Positions 35,938-45,580 of a stretch of DNA of 64,000 bases are shown here, one piece after another (the stretch's first letter is position 1; each line of letters opens with the position of its first letter). This DNA comes from Gibbula magus. Lineage: Eukaryota > Mollusca > Gastropoda > Trochida > Trochidae. The notes under the pieces were generated by a model. That model did not search any database. It worked only from the letters and a program-made list of their open reading frames with translations, and had not been told where the DNA came from. The position numbers and the translations under genes are program-made. The stretch lies in contig OW388293.1 in NCBI GenBank assembly GCA_936450465.1, forward strand, positions 45,543,040 to 45,607,039, written 5' to 3'.

Positions 35938-36162
35938 TTGAGGAAACCATTGAGTCACAACCTCTTCACGAGTTTACTTGGGAAAACAGTGGTCAAAAAC
36001 GAAACAGTATTTTTCTCACAAATCATCATTATCTATATAGTGGTAATTACTTGTATTGTAAATTTGTCATTAGAAAAAGGAAATTCAAATTTGTGGACAG
36101 CATTACTGAGTAGTAGTCTTGGCTATATTTTACCGAATCCTAAAATAAAATCTCAAAAGTGA
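35938..36162 (+). CDS. Small putative membrane protein of the Polinton-like element
   Basis: The frame has no ATG at its 5' end (it opens with TTG), so it may be trimmed or read from upstream. Residues about 26-44 (VFFSQIIIIYIVVITCIVNL) form a strongly hydrophobic helix, and a second weaker one lies near WTALLSSSLGYIL. It ends one base before the ATG region of the next ORF, the compact spacing usual in viral-type elements. I do not recognise the family. Confidence 0.4.
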   Translation: MRKPLSHNLFTSLLGKTVVKNETVFFSQIIIIYIVVITCIVNLSLEKGNSNLWTALLSSSLGYILPNPKIKSQK

Positions 36163-36164
36163 CA

Positions 36165-36587
36165 ATGGATAAATACATGATTTTAAGAAGTAGTGACAGT
36201 AAGTATAGATATCCCGACAACAAGCCATTTTGCTTTAGAGTTCAATTAAATGAATCATTACAATTTGATCATCAGTGGATGATCGTGCTCACTGAAATTA
36301 GTTTCGGCAGTGTAACAATAAAAAAAACATTCAAAGAGATTTATGTACTTTCTTTTATCTGTGATACAACATATGTGGGAGAAAATCAAGAACCTTTACT
36401 CAGACGATTATGTTTAAACAATGGAAAATCCTTTACTTTCAATAGATATCAATATGTACCCATCAAAGTAAATGATCTCACCAGCATTGATATCAACATC
36501 AGTGACGAAGAAGGTCAACCAGCTACATTCTTAACTGGTACAGTCACAGTGACTCTTCGTTTGAAACCACTTTCTAGATGGTTTTAA
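36165..36587 (+). CDS. Conserved-looking 140-aa protein of the Polinton-like element
   Basis: ATG at 36165 gives an intact frame ending with TAA at 36587. It opens MDKYMILRSSDSKYRYPDNK and contains FRVQLNESL and HQWMIVLTEISF. The pattern, with mostly beta-prone residues, reminds me of uncharacterised structural proteins of animal Polinton-like loci, but I cannot confirm this without a search. Its intactness in an element whose integrase is broken is notable. A capsid or spike component is a guess. Confidence 0.55.
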   Translation: MDKYMILRSSDSKYRYPDNKPFCFRVQLNESLQFDHQWMIVLTEISFGSVTIKKTFKEIYVLSFICDTTYVGENQEPLLRRLCLNNGKSFTFNRYQYVPIKVNDLTSIDINISDEEGQPATFLTGTVTVTLRLKPLSRWF

Positions 36588-36589
36588 GA

Positions 36590-36961
36590 ATGGCACGTTA
36601 TGTATTGAGACATTATGATTTTCTACAGAGTCTTGTTTTATTTCATGACTATGAATATACCATACAAGGATTGACTGATATGAATTGTGAGCAGCTGTTG
36701 GGCTTGATTTCAATCATTCGACGATTATTAGATGGCCGGATTATGAAAATAAGATGAAAGAAGAAGATATCTTCAACCAGATCCTTATAATAACTATCTG
36801 TCTATACTAACACGTTTGGCGGACCCTGTCACCACAGATGATGTGCAAAACCGACTTTTAATTGAAAATGCAAAATTGATAGCATTCATTCTAAAATATA
36901 TGGATGAGGTGAGACAGGAAACTTTGACTATGAGAGAACTATGGGCCCGAGCTACGGGTTA
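36590..36961 (+). pseudogene. Frameshifted small ORF of the Polinton-like element
   Basis: ATG at 36590, one base past the preceding stop, opens a 55-residue frame (MARYVLRHYDFLQSLVLFHD and onward to TGA at 36757). A different frame is open from about 36758 to TAG at 36961, with NNYLSILTRLADPVTTDDVQ and MRELWARATG, and has no start of its own. One protein of about 120 residues with a frameshift near 36740 is the simplest reading. Predicted helical; family unknown. Confidence 0.5.
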
Positions 36962-37034
36962 GTCAGAACTATATAAAAGACCAACATCATGCTTAACTCA
37001 TTTGCTTAAGAACGCTATGGAAGGACGCATCAAC

Positions 37035-37358
37035 ATGAGTCAGTATAAACTATTTGTGCCAGACACAGAGAAATGGACTCGCTATTACATATTGCAAGTC
37101 CAGGGTAAATTGAAACCATATAGTTTTGTGACAAGAGGTGGTGAACGGCAGGGCATCATGGCTGTTGACAGAACACTGGAGTTTTATGATCCGGAATGGC
37201 CTAAAATTTTGGAAGAAAGGAAACGAAAAGAACAGGCAAGGACCATTCTTTATTCTGAGCAACCCAAAATTAACTTTGTCTCCCCAACACAACAAGTCGT
37301 GGAGCAAGCAGAAGCTCAGGAAAAAAGAGTGCAGGCAAATTTAAAAAGGGTTAAATGA
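37035..37358 (+). CDS. 107-aa basic protein of the Polinton-like element
   Basis: ATG at 37035 (MSQYKLFVPDTEKWTRYYIL) is the likely start; in-frame ATG at 37017 would add six residues. The first 60 residues look globular (KPYSFVTRGGERQG). The rest is helical and rich in Lys, Arg and Glu (EERKRKEQAR, EQAEAQEKRVQANLKRVK). The frame is intact. A nucleic-acid-binding or scaffold role would fit the charge but is only inferred. Confidence 0.5.
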   Translation: MSQYKLFVPDTEKWTRYYILQVQGKLKPYSFVTRGGERQGIMAVDRTLEFYDPEWPKILEERKRKEQARTILYSEQPKINFVSPTQQVVEQAEAQEKRVQANLKRVK

Positions 37359-37474
37359 AATCAAAGTGAGAGGAGGTCCAAGGAAACGAATGAAAACAAT
37401 CCTTTAACTACTATTTATTAAGTGCAACACCAAATAATAAAGTTAGTTTGAAAATAAACCTTTGAACTGTCAAC

Positions 37475-38134
37475 ATGGTGATGTGTCCAGTGTGTGGTGA
37501 AGTTTTGGGACACAGGAGATCTAAACACAAACCTACTTTTGAAAATTCGAAGCCACAGACAAATACACAGCCAACGACAGAAATCCACAGACAGCAACCT
37601 TTACCGCCGCCGTCCCCTCATGGCCCTCCTCCTCCTACTCCTCCTCCTCATGGCCCTCCTCCTCCGCCTCGTCATGGCCCTCCTCCTCATGATGCTACTC
37701 ATCATTCGACTGAAGAATTTAGGCTATTACATCCCTTTACAATGGTAGTTTCTGGGCCCACTTCGAGTGGTAAAAGTTTATTAGTGAAGCAGTTTCTAGA
37801 GAGGATGAAGATTAAACCATATCCAGAACGAATTATCTGGTTATACAAGAGATGGCAGCCTTTGTACAACACAATTCTTACAGACGTTTATCCAAAGGTT
37901 GAGTTCTTCCAAGGTATTCCTTCTGGCCTTGAACAAGATGAATTTCTTGATCCTACTATGGTGAATGTCATTGTTCTTGTGGATTTAATGAGTTCAGCGA
38001 GTAAGGACCCATGCATAACAGATCTATTCACAGAGGGAAGTCATCATCGCAACCTTTCTGTCATCGCCATCAATCAAAACCTTTTCTATAATAAGGATAA
38101 GAAGTTTGATAAAGAGAGTTGTTCGGGAGAATGA
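37475..38134 (+). CDS. FtsK/A32-like DNA-packaging ATPase, C-terminally truncated
   Basis: The 219-residue frame starts with ATG at 37475. Residues 4-19 hold CPVC and two histidines, a possible small zinc site. Residues 42-72 are proline-rich with repeated HGPPPP. The ATPase core begins near 85. Walker A is GPTSSGKS at 94-101 and Walker B is VIVLVDLM at 165-172, followed by a sensor-type segment HHRNLSVIAINQN at 190-202. This arrangement matches the packaging ATPase of Polintons and relatives, which pumps DNA into capsids. Walker B has a single Asp where an acidic pair is usual. The frame stops soon after FYNKDKK, so the C-terminal third is missing, probably by deletion. Confidence 0.82.
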   Translation: MVMCPVCGEVLGHRRSKHKPTFENSKPQTNTQPTTEIHRQQPLPPPSPHGPPPPTPPPHGPPPPPRHGPPPHDATHHSTEEFRLLHPFTMVVSGPTSSGKSLLVKQFLERMKIKPYPERIIWLYKRWQPLYNTILTDVYPKVEFFQGIPSGLEQDEFLDPTMVNVIVLVDLMSSASKDPCITDLFTEGSHHRNLSVIAINQNLFYNKDKKFDKESCSGE

Positions 38135-38176
38135 AGATCAATTGAAGAAAAGAGACAGCGGTATGAAAAGTTAAAC

Positions 38177-38482
38177 ATGTCAGGATATATGATTGAAAAT
38201 AAAATGAATAATATTGTTTGGAGAAAATTCAAACAAATGTATCGGCAGGTTGCTTCCTATGTCTTTGGCTTGAGGTATGGTCCCAATACCTTGGAAATTC
38301 TCAACTCTATGGAAGACACAACTGAAAGTATGGTTCAACAAGTTATTTCCAAACTCTACAAGTACAAGCCATGGATCATGGAAATCATAAAAGATGTTGA
38401 TGTCAGTGAGGATGATGATGAAGAAGAAGAAGAAGAAGAAGAAGTAGCTCAATACACATTCGTGGTTGTAAAGAAGACTTAG
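38177..38482 (+). CDS. 101-aa protein with acidic tail, Polinton-like element
   Basis: ATG at 38177 opens MSGYMIENKMNNIVWRKFKQ. A helical body follows with LRYGPNTLEILNSM, and near the end a run of Asp and Glu encoded by a GAA microsatellite (38410-38442). A frame running in from 38104 (IKRVVRENEDQLKKRDSG) suggests that the true N-terminus lay further upstream and was fused to the ATPase gene by the same deletion. Family unknown. Confidence 0.45.
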   Translation: MSGYMIENKMNNIVWRKFKQMYRQVASYVFGLRYGPNTLEILNSMEDTTESMVQQVISKLYKYKPWIMEIIKDVDVSEDDDEEEEEEEEVAQYTFVVVKKT

Positions 38483-38739
38483 GGAGTGTTCCTAGCCTTA
38501 AGTCTTCTCATTGAAACGGGGCAAATAAAATGTGTGAAGATTAATATTCTTTTTGTATTTTACTGTTGTTGAAAACAATTGTCACATATAATTTCTGAGC
38601 GTGAAAACAGATGAATCAATCACATTTTCTGCAGGGCAAACTCACTATACTGGAAGTTTTCCAATTTTATGTAGTTACGTATAGTTAAATGACCTTCATT
38701 ATACTCCAGGGTCACTTCTTGCCATGGTAACAAGAGCGT

Positions 38740-39683
38740 GTTTGACCTTTATGACTAGTTAACAGTGTCTCTCTTATGTAAAAGCAATTGTTGCATAACG
38801 TAAACTGAATGCATTGTAAGATATCCTAACTACAATATTTTAGATACATTTTTCAACTATAACAACATCTTTCATTTCATTAAACACGTTTCATTTAACA
38901 CATCTAATATCGGATATGTACCTCAAACGGTAATTGAAGGATTAGAATAAATTCAATTCTAGTATTACTGTCTAAAATTATGTAAAACCATTATCATAAA
39001 ATGTTATTCATCCTTCAAACAAATAAAGTGTAGGGCATTTCAAGCATTTTCATTCATCGGCCCATTGTATTACATTTCTGAATATAAGAAGGCATTATGT
39101 AATGAAGAAAATGACCACTGAGTTTCAGTAGTCGCTCTCTCAGTTCTTATTGAAGCATGACCGGTCACTTGAGATGTTATATCCTGTGCACTTCCGTTGG
39201 TATTTCCATGGGGCTACTTACCAAATGGTCAATCACATCTTGTTAAGTAACTTTTACTTAATTTACAAACATAATATTTTATAGACAACACGAGTATGGG
39301 TATTTATTTAAAACATTCCTAATCCGAGTCATGTCATTAAATTTGGTCAGCTCTTAATCAAAATAGTGACGTCATTCAAACATGGCAAGAAGATCTCTAT
39401 GAAATGACTATTATCATTCAAAATGGCGGAAAGATAGGAATTAAAAATGTGTCATAATAGATCCCATGACCACACATTCCAAGGTGCCCTAAAGGTCACC
39501 TGAGCCCCCTGACGTCATTCAAAATGACCTAATCACAGAAATAAAAAATTTGTTATAATGGATCCCATGATCTAACATTCCAAGGTCACCAAAAGGTCAC
39601 CTGAGCCCCCCTTGACGTCATTCAAAATGTCGGAAACACCGGAAATGATGACGTCATTTTTGTGGTATAGTCACATGTATACT
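38740..39683 (-). repeat. Right terminal inverted repeat
   Basis: Reverse complement of 33457-34479, with about 140 bases missing near 39365. Its outer 311 bases were later copied into the tandem duplication (second copy ending at 40940). Confidence 0.85.
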
Positions 39684-41886
39684 ACTTACACTGATAGAGT
39701 ATTCACATACTAACACATAACATGTCATAAAACTAATAAAGTTTTCCCCACTCGCAGCGCCAATGAATGGCTTCAGTTCTCATTGTTTTTATTTTTAAAA
39801 AATGTGCGCTTGTGTTTATTAAAATGTGGTATCTAACGTCATCAAAATATTAACTTCATTAATGTATCATCTGATAACAGCATATATGTGTAAACAGAAA
39901 TATCCTCTTGACATTCGTTTCCACAAAAAATACCCCGACAGAACCCTCCTTTTAAGGACTATTTCCCGGCAGTTCACAACCATATCATGCCGACATGGTG
40001 ACCTTCATCTTAGTGTACTGTCACATAAATTAATGTGCAAAAAGTGGGCCGATTATATTTTCAGATTTGCCTCATAAGCACTTATCTTGGCATTATATGA
40101 AAAAGAAATCACCAAACTCGTGTGTTTCCGTATCAGAAATAAAGGCTGGTATAATAATTTTTTTAATTTCAAATGTATGATACTAAAGATACGAAAACAA
40201 ACTTGTTTGATAATCTCTAGCTATTTATTTAGTGAAACATATGTGTATCCGTGTTTGATGCAGGATGCAGTTTATTGTGTGTATTGTTCACTGTTTGGAC
40301 ACAAACAATCAGCATTCGCTAAAGAACCGGTGAAAGATTGGTCAAACTTAGCATATCTCAAAAGACGGCATTTGAATGAAGGATCCAAACACTATGACTG
40401 TCTTGCGCAAAGTAAAGCCTTTCTGGACACAATGACTGGGAAGTCGAAGTCTGTTATATGCCAAATATCTTCTGCTAATGAAGACAAACTTGAGAGAAAT
40501 CGATGTGTATTGAAGACCTTGCTTGACACTATCATTTTGTTTGCCAAAATGAACATTCCACTGAGAGGACATAACGAAGAGCACAGCAATTTCATTCAGA
40601 CGGTCAAGTTTCGTGCACAGACTGACAAACATTCAAACATGGCAAGAAGATCTCTATGAAATGACTATTATCATTCAAAATGGCGGAAAGATAGGAATTA
40701 AAAATGTGTCATAATAGATCCCATGACCACACATTCCAAGGTGCCCTAAAGGTCACCTGAGCCCCCTCACGTCATTCAAAATGACCTAATCACAGAAATT
40801 AAAAATTTGTTATAATGGATCCCATGACCTTACATTCCAAGGTCACCTAAAGGTCACCTGAGCCCCCCTTGACGTCATTCAAAATGTCGGAAACACCGGA
40901 AATGATGACGTCATTTTTGTGGTATAGTCACATGTATACTACTTACACTGATAGAGTATTCACATACTAACACATAACATGTCATAAAACTAATAAAGTT
41001 TTCCCCACTCGCAGCGCCAATGAATGGCTTCAGTTCTCATTGTTTTTATTTTAAAAAAATGTGCGCTTGTGTTTATTAAAATGTGGTATCTAACGTCATA
41101 AAAATATTAACTTCATTAATGTATCATCTGATAACAGCATATATGTGTAAACAGAAAAATCCTCTCGACATTCGTTTCCACAAAAAATACCCCGACAGAA
41201 CCCTCCTTTTAAGGACTATTTCCCGGCAGTTCACAACCATATCATGCCGACATGGTGACCTTCATCTTAGTGTACTGTCACATAAATTACTGTGCAAAAA
41301 GTTGGCCGATTATATTTTCAGATTTGCCTCATAAGCACTTATCTTGGCATTATATGAAAAAGAAATAACCAAACTCGTGTGTTTCCGTATCAGAAATAAA
41401 GGCTGGTATAATAATTTGTTTAATTTCAAATGTATGATACTAAAGATACGAAAACAAACTTGTTTGATAATCTCTAGCTATATATTTAGTGAAACATATG
41501 TGTATCCGTGTTTGATGCAGGATGCAGTTTATTGTGTGTATTGTTCACTGTTTGGACACAAACAATCAGCATTCGCTAAAGAACCGGTGAAAGATTGGTC
41601 AAACTTAGCATATCTCATAAGACGGCATTTGAATGAAGGATCCAAACACTATGACTTTCTTGCGCAAAGTAAAGCCTTTCTGGACACAATGACTGGGAAG
41701 TCGAAGTCTGTTATATGCCAAATATCTTCTGCTTATGAAGACAAACTTGAGAGAAATCGATGTGTATTGAAGACCTTGCTTGACATTATCATTTTGTGTG
41801 CCAAAATGAACATTCCACTGAGAGGACATGACGAAGAGCACAGCAATTTAGTTCAGACGGTCAAGTTACGTGCACAGACTGACAAA
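39373..41886 (+). repeat. Tandem duplication, two 1257-bp units
   Basis: Unit 1 is 39373-40629 and unit 2 is 40630-41886. Every landmark is offset by exactly 1257 bases, with few substitutions. The unit joins the outer 311 bases of the Polinton-like right repeat, about 580 bases of flank and the first 366 bases of a hAT transposase fragment. The junction at 40629/40630 cuts the hAT sequence directly onto the repeat interior. Confidence 0.95.
40264..40629 (+). pseudogene. hAT transposase fragment, copy 2
   Basis: It starts with DAVYCVYCSLFGHKQSAFAK and is open in frame until the duplication junction cuts it off after FIQTVKFRAQTDK. The 5' boundary of homology to the copy at 16552 coincides with TTTGATGCAG, a canonical splice acceptor. 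It lacks the catalytic region. Confidence 0.85.
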
Positions 41887-42278
41887 GCTTTAGCTTATCA
41901 CCTTGAACACGCACCCCCAAATGCTAGATATCTCTCTCCAACAATTCAGAACGAGCTAATAAATTTATGTGGCGATCACATCAGGGCCCAAATTGTTGCC
42001 AGTTGCAATCAGGCACGTTGTTTTTCTATATTGGCAGACGAGACGACAGACGTAGCCACTACGGAACAGATCACACTGTGTGTACGATTCATGGAACAAA
42101 ATGGAAACACCCAGAAGATCGCTATGCGAGGGGAGTTTCTTGGCTGTGTGGAAGCAGCAACAACTACTGGCGGATGCATTCATTGGCAACTTGAGAAGTT
42201 TGGTGTGAACCTACATTTTATGCGGGGTCAGGGGTACGATGGAGCTGGAAATATAAATGGCTGCAGACGAGGTGTCCA
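41521..42278 (+). pseudogene. hAT transposase fragment, copy 3, open frame
   Basis: This is the best-preserved copy. The frame is open from 41344 to 42432 and the recognisable part spans 41521-42278. It includes AVYCVYCSLFG, ADETTDVATTEQITLCVRFM and an intact GQGYDGAGN motif. Relative to copy 1 (17195-17210), nine bases encoding GEDLAD-type residues are lost. N-terminal TTF residues and the C-terminal domain are absent. Residues before 41521 and after 42278 do not match copy 1. It may be an exon of a split gene or a fragment. Confidence 0.75.
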
Positions 42279-42432
42279 TCAGTTTTGCAAAGATGTGTCG
42301 ATATTGAAAATCAAGTTTGTCAGGATCTACATCTACATTGTAGTTCTAAACTGGTATTTTTTCTGCTATAAAGGATCAGTTTCAATGTCATACCTGGATT
42401 CGATACATAGATGTAACATTATTTCGAACTAA

Positions 42433-45404
42433 CATATTAAATTTTGGATCCAATCATAGTCTTTTAGTTGAAACAGGCAGATATTACAACGTTCCAAGAG
42501 ATGAAAGGTTCTGAAATGTTTGTATGAAACCAAATATCGAAGATGAATTTTACTTTTGCCTGATGTGTCTGTTTATCGTGACATGCGCGTCTGTATCCTA
42601 CCTCGTTATTATTACTCTGTTCCTATCCGTGAGAATTATCGTTGTTATTTTCTTCCACATGTCGCAATACTTATGTTAATTTGGCAAAACATATATTTCT
42701 TGCTACAAAGAACGTAATTTCTTTTTCAAAGGTATAACTGTTATGTAACACTTAACTGAAAATCATTTCCAGTGCTGCAATGTTAATGTATAATACAGCG
42801 CTCCTGTTGTTGGTTTGTATGTCATCATACTTTGTACATGTGTAGTGGGCCGGTGATCCCTTAACCTGGATAAATCTTCTATAATAAGGGAGGAGGTCAT
42901 ACTTTAAAACTGCCAGGCAAAAGAAAGTACTCACCTCAGTTGGTTTCCATTAATTCAATATTAAAATAAATCAGTTGAATTTGACTATCGCACGATACAA
43001 TAATACTTATCTGCAATAGTTTGAATGAATTAATTGGTGATTGTAGTTAAATTTTACTAAGAAAGCTTTGTTTAATGAAGACAGGGGTAAGAAATGAAAT
43101 TTACACCAACATGACCCCTACAATGTTTAAAATGTTGTAAATGTGAGAAGAATCAGGCACATTTATTAATTTTCACACAGATTATGTCTTATATGTCGAT
43201 GAATAGTTGTGTATCATCAAAATTAGTTTTTGAAGATTCTAAAATTTCAAATATTGCCCACGGGTCATGTTTAATCCAACTTTATCCAACAGACAAAGAC
43301 AGCTTATAAATTAGAAATTAATCAATAATAAATGGGGGAGGGGGACACATTCAAATTTAGCTCTGTCTAGGTGTTTCATCCATGTGGCTCCCAGGTGTGA
43401 AACGTATTGCGCGAAAGCAGCCGAGCATGTGCTGCAGGGGCAGTTTAGTTAAACCGAATAGGTATTTCAAATTTATCGATTTAATAGATTTAAGCTCTAC
43501 TCTAAAACGAAATCTTATCTTCAATTTGATGTACATCTATATCTATTTATGGTATCTATGTGTGTATCTATGCAATGTATTGTGACGTCATAATGACGCA
43601 TTATGACGTTGTAACAGACTCAACGACATTTACCTGAAGAGGCCTCCATGGGTCGAAAGCTAGCTTGTGAATTATGAATAAATCATCGTGATTTCTTCGA
43701 CAATTGTATTTTTCTATATGAGACATGAGGGTTGGACAATTTTGAACTGTTTTTTTTTTGTATACATATATATATGATTGCAGGTGAAATACCGGGATCT
43801 ATCAATGAAAATAAACCGTGTTATCAGTCACTAGTGAAAATAACAATGGAACGTGTTACTAGTCACTAGTGACTGATATAACAATGACCTGTCGTCATAA
43901 AACAATGCTCCGACGTCATGACACGTTCATGACATCACATTGTTACTGAGGCGACAGGCTCATTCTGGAGCCGACATAACGTAAATGCAAGTCGATTTCG
44001 GTGAATATGCAAGGATTTGGTCATATAATAAATAGAAAATGTGTCATTTCTTGACAAATACCATGTTTATCTCATCGAGTGAGGTAGAAAGGTTATATTT
44101 CCACGAGTGGCGCAGCCTTAGTCAAGAAAAGACAAATATTCTCTATATATTGCCTATAATCCTGAATCGCTGTACGCATGCATAAAATATTATAATTATC
44201 ATTCTATAACTCACCTTGGAGGTGATAGAATGAATATTTTGAAATGTGACGTGAATTGAGATTTGACTTTTGATGTGATTTCAGATTTGAATTTGAGTTA
44301 GGTTCACTTGTTTCTTTTGAAACGTGTCACTTCGATGTTTGATAAATTCAACGTGTAGGTATTTGAGTTATGTACCCTTGAATTTTGATTTTTTTAAAAG
44401 AGAGCTCACTGTGCAAAAAGTATTAGGAGTGAAAAACAACATCATGTATTCTCCAATGCCTTAGCTATATAAATGTGTAACTTACAGCTTCGAGATGCAA
44501 GTATCTTCAGAGGAGAAGAGCGTCAAAGGTAAATACATAAAAAATTGAAAAGGTGTCTACATTCAAAATGGCAGCTAAACCAAGTGACCTACGAATTCGC
44601 AATGATTTACGTTTTTACATGCAATGATATTGCGCATATTCTAAGTCTCATTTTAAAAATTAACATTGGGGTCAAAACGCTTCGCTGATCCATTCACATT
44701 AAGGACTATCAGCATGTAAAATTGTGTTGCATTTGCTTCACACGTTATGGCTGCATTTGTGGTACAAACATCTTGAAATAATAAAAAAAACACGCCAATT
44801 ACAATAAGGAATTGGCCAAATAGCTGAATCCTTAATTATGTTATAGAACACTCAACTGTCTTCTTATAATGCCTAAGTGCAAAAATGCAAAATAATCGGT
44901 TTAATTCTCGTGTTGATTTGATGCTTCAAAGACATACCAAATTATATGATATTTTCACTAAAATACACAAGTAGGTGAACAAACTTTCGGTACGCAGCTG
45001 TATTAATTAATTAATTTAAATATACATTATTTCATTTAATAAAGAATCGTGTTTGGTAAACAAAGAAAACACCTTGCGTTTGCCAGCACAAACAAAATAC
45101 ACAAAATACACATGAACTAGACACAAAATATATAATAAAATAACATAATCACAACAGTACCATCACAGCACTTGATATGCATTCACAAATCAAATTAACG
45201 TTACGCTTGCAGTTACTTTTTTATTTGATCATATTTTATTTCAGAAGAAAAGGGATTGATAGTTACTTTTATTTATAGGATGGTTCTATTTTAGACAATT
45301 TTATATAAAAAGGTTTATCCTTGCAAATAAATTTGTGAAAATCACTGCAGCCGAATGGAGACAGTCGTGGTTGTCAAGTGATTGAGGTCTTGTCAGTTTT
45401 AGAT
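42433..45404. other. Intergenic stretch, no gene recognised
   Basis: AT-rich. Small items only: a CGTCATAATGACG palindrome near 43586, a retroelement-tail-like CCTGAAGAGGCCTCCATGGG followed by TCGAAAGC near 43634, and paired CAGTCACTAGTG / CACTAGTGACTG words at 43825-43877. Confidence 0.5.
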
Positions 45405-45580
45405 GAGGTGAGCTGATTTTGGGTTTAATGCCGTAGAGTATTTCACGTATATTACATGGCTTTGAGGACGTCCGCAACGCAAACATGCGAGCATCTGCTT
45501 GGATCATTGAACCATGGTAGTGACCTGAAATTTAGTGAAGCATTGCACCCAAACCTTACTGTGTGTAGAACAGTTATCTT
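45405..45580 (-). mobile_element. SINE family S1, 5'-truncated antisense copy
   Basis: The tail (GAGGTGAGCTGATTTTGGGT as reversed strand) and the body containing TTGCACCCAAACCTTACTGT match 31985-32170. The tRNA-like head is missing, as expected from incomplete reverse transcription. Confidence 0.8.

Larger units (their letters stand above)
33457..39683 (+). mobile_element. Polinton/Maverick-like DNA element, 6.2 kb, defective
   Basis: The element starts AGTATACATGTGACTATACC and ends with the exact reverse complement at 39664-39683. The inverted repeats extend inward about 1.0 kb on the left and 0.94 kb on the right. Between them plus-strand ORFs encode a retrovirus-type integrase, small proteins and an FtsK/A32-like packaging ATPase. 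AG termini, long inverted repeats, integrase and packaging ATPase together are the hallmarks of Polintons/Mavericks. No protein-primed DNA polymerase B, cysteine protease or recognisable major capsid gene is present, and the length is less than half the usual 15-20 kb. Flanks ACTAGC and ACTTAC could be a decayed 6-bp target duplication. Confidence 0.82.

Noticed and set aside
33457..39683. LTR retrotransposon, because of the retrovirus-type integrase
   Set aside because: The terminal repeats are inverted, not direct; no reverse transcriptase or gag is present, and a packaging ATPase is.
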